DNA from: Klebsiella sp. BIGb0407
Lineage (GTDB): Bacteria > Pseudomonadota > Gammaproteobacteria > Enterobacterales > Enterobacteriaceae
Assembly (NCBI RefSeq): GCF_024807845.1
Contig: NZ_JANUEQ010000001.1
Coordinates: 806,001-870,000, forward strand
Direction: 5' to 3'
DNA length: 64,000 nt
This document shows, piece by piece, positions 62,723-64,000 of the stretch. The notes beneath the pieces were generated by a model. That model had not been told where the DNA came from. It saw nothing but the letters and a program-made list of their open reading frames with translations, and made no database searches. The position numbers were made by a program, and so were the translations under genes. Every line of letters starts with the position of its first letter. Position 1 is the stretch's first letter.

Positions 62723-63978
62723 AGATAGCGATTATTGGCAGCGGAATTGCCGGTCTGACCTGTGCATGGCGGCTGGCAGGTCATCATCAGGTAACGCTTT
62801 TTGAAGCACAAAGCACCTTGGGCGGGCATACGGCGACGGTTGATGTCACAACGCAGCAGGGAGTTTTTGCCATTGATACGGGATTTATTGTCTATAACGA
62901 CCGTACCTACCCGCGCTTTATGGGTTTACTCAGTGAACTGGGTATCCGCGGGCAAAAGACGGAGATGAGTTTCTCGGTACATAATCCACAAAGCGGGCTG
63001 GAGTATAACGGCCATACACTGTTATCACTGTTTGCCCAACGCCGGAATCTTTTTAATCCTGAATTCTGGCGGTTTCTGAAAGAGACTCTGCGCTTTAATA
63101 AACTGGCCAAAAAGACGCTTGCCGAAGGTGTCGATGACTATGCCACGCTGCAATCATTCCTCGACAAGCATCATTTTAGCGCCTTTTTCGCACGTCATTA
63201 CATCCTGCCAATGGGCGCGGCTATTTGGTCATCTTCACTTCAGGAAATCCGTAGTTTCCCTCTGCCGCTGTTTTTACGCTTCTTTGAGCATCATGGCTTG
63301 CTGGATATTACTCAACGTCCGCAGTGGTACGTGGTGCCTGGGGGTTCCCGCGAGTATATTCGGGCTATCCAGACGCAACTGGGTGACCGTCTTACCCTGC
63401 ACCTCAACTCACCGGTTAAACAGGTTATTCGACATCCAGACGGTATCGAGATCAAGCTGGCGGGATCCACTCAACAATTTGAAGGGGTTATCTTCGCCTG
63501 TCACTCGGCACAGGCGCTGGCGATGCTGGAACAACCCAGCCTCGCTGAGCAGGAGATCCTTGGCGATATTGGCTGGCAGCGTAATGAAGTGGTACTGCAC
63601 AGTGATGCCGGCTGGCTTCCGGTTCGTAAGGCGGCCTGGGCAAGCTGGAATTATCGGCTGAGTGAACAAGACCAGGCCAGCGCCTGTGTCACTTACAACA
63701 TGAATATTTTACAGGGGTTAGCGAAAGAAGCGCCGTTGTTCTGCGTTACGCTAAATCCTGATGCCAGGATTGATGAAAGCAAAATCTGGCAGCGCTTTGT
63801 CTACGAACATCCGCTGTTTAATCCGACCAGCTGGCATGCCCAGGCCAGGCGCGGCGAGATTAACGGCCAGCAGCGTAGCTGGTTCTGTGGGGCTTACTGG
63901 TATAACGGATTTCATGAGGATGGCGTCCGTAGCGCCCTGGATGTTGTTCAGGCGATAGCCTCGGTAAAGGGACAGTAA
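62719..63978 (+). CDS. FAD-dependent oxidoreductase (amine-oxidase type)
   Basis: The 419-residue protein has the N-terminal dinucleotide fold IAIIGSGIAGLTCAWRLAGH (3-22), then VTLFEAQSTLGGHTATV and DTGFIVYNDRTYPRF. The C-terminus WFCGAYWYNGFHEDGVRSAL is the flavin-binding end. Proteins of this type accompany DUF1365 and cyclopropane-synthase-like enzymes and are thought to act on unsaturated or modified fatty acids of membrane lipids. The length is normal. Confidence 0.9.
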   Translation: MKIAIIGSGIAGLTCAWRLAGHHQVTLFEAQSTLGGHTATVDVTTQQGVFAIDTGFIVYNDRTYPRFMGLLSELGIRGQKTEMSFSVHNPQSGLEYNGHTLLSLFAQRRNLFNPEFWRFLKETLRFNKLAKKTLAEGVDDYATLQSFLDKHHFSAFFARHYILPMGAAIWSSSLQEIRSFPLPLFLRFFEHHGLLDITQRPQWYVVPGGSREYIRAIQTQLGDRLTLHLNSPVKQVIRHPDGIEIKLAGSTQQFEGVIFACHSAQALAMLEQPSLAEQEILGDIGWQRNEVVLHSDAGWLPVRKAAWASWNYRLSEQDQASACVTYNMNILQGLAKEAPLFCVTLNPDARIDESKIWQRFVYEHPLFNPTSWHAQARRGEINGQQRSWFCGAYWYNGFHEDGVRSALDVVQAIASVKGQ

Positions 63979-63979
63979 C

Positions 63980-64000
63980 ATGAACAGTTGCCTCTATCAG
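63980..64000 (+). CDS. start of DUF1365 protein, cut by window end
   Basis: ATG 63980 opens MNSCLYQ and runs off the end, one base after the stop of the FAD oxidoreductase gene. The call as DUF1365 rests on the usual order SnoaL, SDR, FAD oxidoreductase, DUF1365, and on the typical opening NSCLYxG. Confidence 0.6.

Noticed and set aside
1-64000. CRISPR array
   Set aside because: No regularly spaced direct repeats of 23-40 bp and no cas genes were seen.

Overview
The window is a chromosomal segment of an enterobacterium (order Enterobacterales, most likely Enterobacteriaceae or a close relative). The evidence is a melR/melA/melB melibiose locus very like that of E. coli, a ymjA-type small protein, a CynT-type carbonic anhydrase, Blc lipocalin, a chaperone-usher fimbrial operon and P4-family integrases. 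No rRNA, tRNA or CRISPR array was seen. The species cannot be fixed from this window.

Region 1 (1-11.3 kb) is a decayed accessory island. It opens with remnants: an alpha/beta-hydrolase with an in-frame stop, an IS3-like transposase fragment between two 22-bp direct repeats, and a frameshifted aldo-keto reductase. Next is an intact three-gene ABC three-component (ABC-3C) conflict system: DUF3732-type ATPase, middle component, and an effector with a nuclease-like N-terminus. A P4-type integrase with two inactivating lesions, a HEPN protein, a possible restriction-endonuclease-fold protein, P4-satellite debris and a second, intact integrase complete the island.

Region 2 (11.3-16.9 kb) is a biotin-linked locus. 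bioY, bioM, bioN and a DUF1284 gene (minus strand) face away from a nitroreductase / short AMP-ligase / divergent thiolase operon (plus strand). A near-perfect BirA operator lies between them. Region 3 (16.9-20.3 kb) holds orphan genes: a HEAT-repeat protein, a PapI/FaeA-like winged-helix regulator and poorly supported small ORFs.

Region 4 (20.3-32.1 kb, minus strand) is the most unusual part. A 65-residue double-glycine precursor peptide with five core cysteines is followed, after a perfect stem-loop, by a tightly packed ten-gene set: DsbA-like oxidoreductase, LpxL-like acyltransferase, C39-peptidase ABC exporter, MacA-like adaptor, MacB-like ABC transporter, TolC/NodT-type outer-membrane lipoprotein, ketosynthase, MaoC-type dehydratase, acyl carrier protein and ketoreductase. 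The set reads as a dedicated fatty-acyl assembly line plus a complete export path for a cysteine-rich, possibly acylated, secreted peptide.

Region 5 (32.1-39.6 kb, minus strand) is a chaperone-usher fimbrial operon ending in a LuxR-type regulator, next to the peptide cluster. A 1.1-kb gene-free stretch follows. Region 6 (40.6-64 kb) is ordinary metabolic chromosome: a TRAP transporter with a mannonate-dehydratase-family enzyme and GntR regulator; aldo-keto reductase and LysR; an LrgA/LrgB-like pair; AzlCD with an AraC regulator; an Asp/Glu racemase homologue with a divergent LysR; melA-melB-SemiSWEET with divergent melR; a diguanylate cyclase; ymjA; cynT; blc; and the start of a SnoaL/SDR/FAD-oxidoreductase/DUF1365 operon that runs off the right end.
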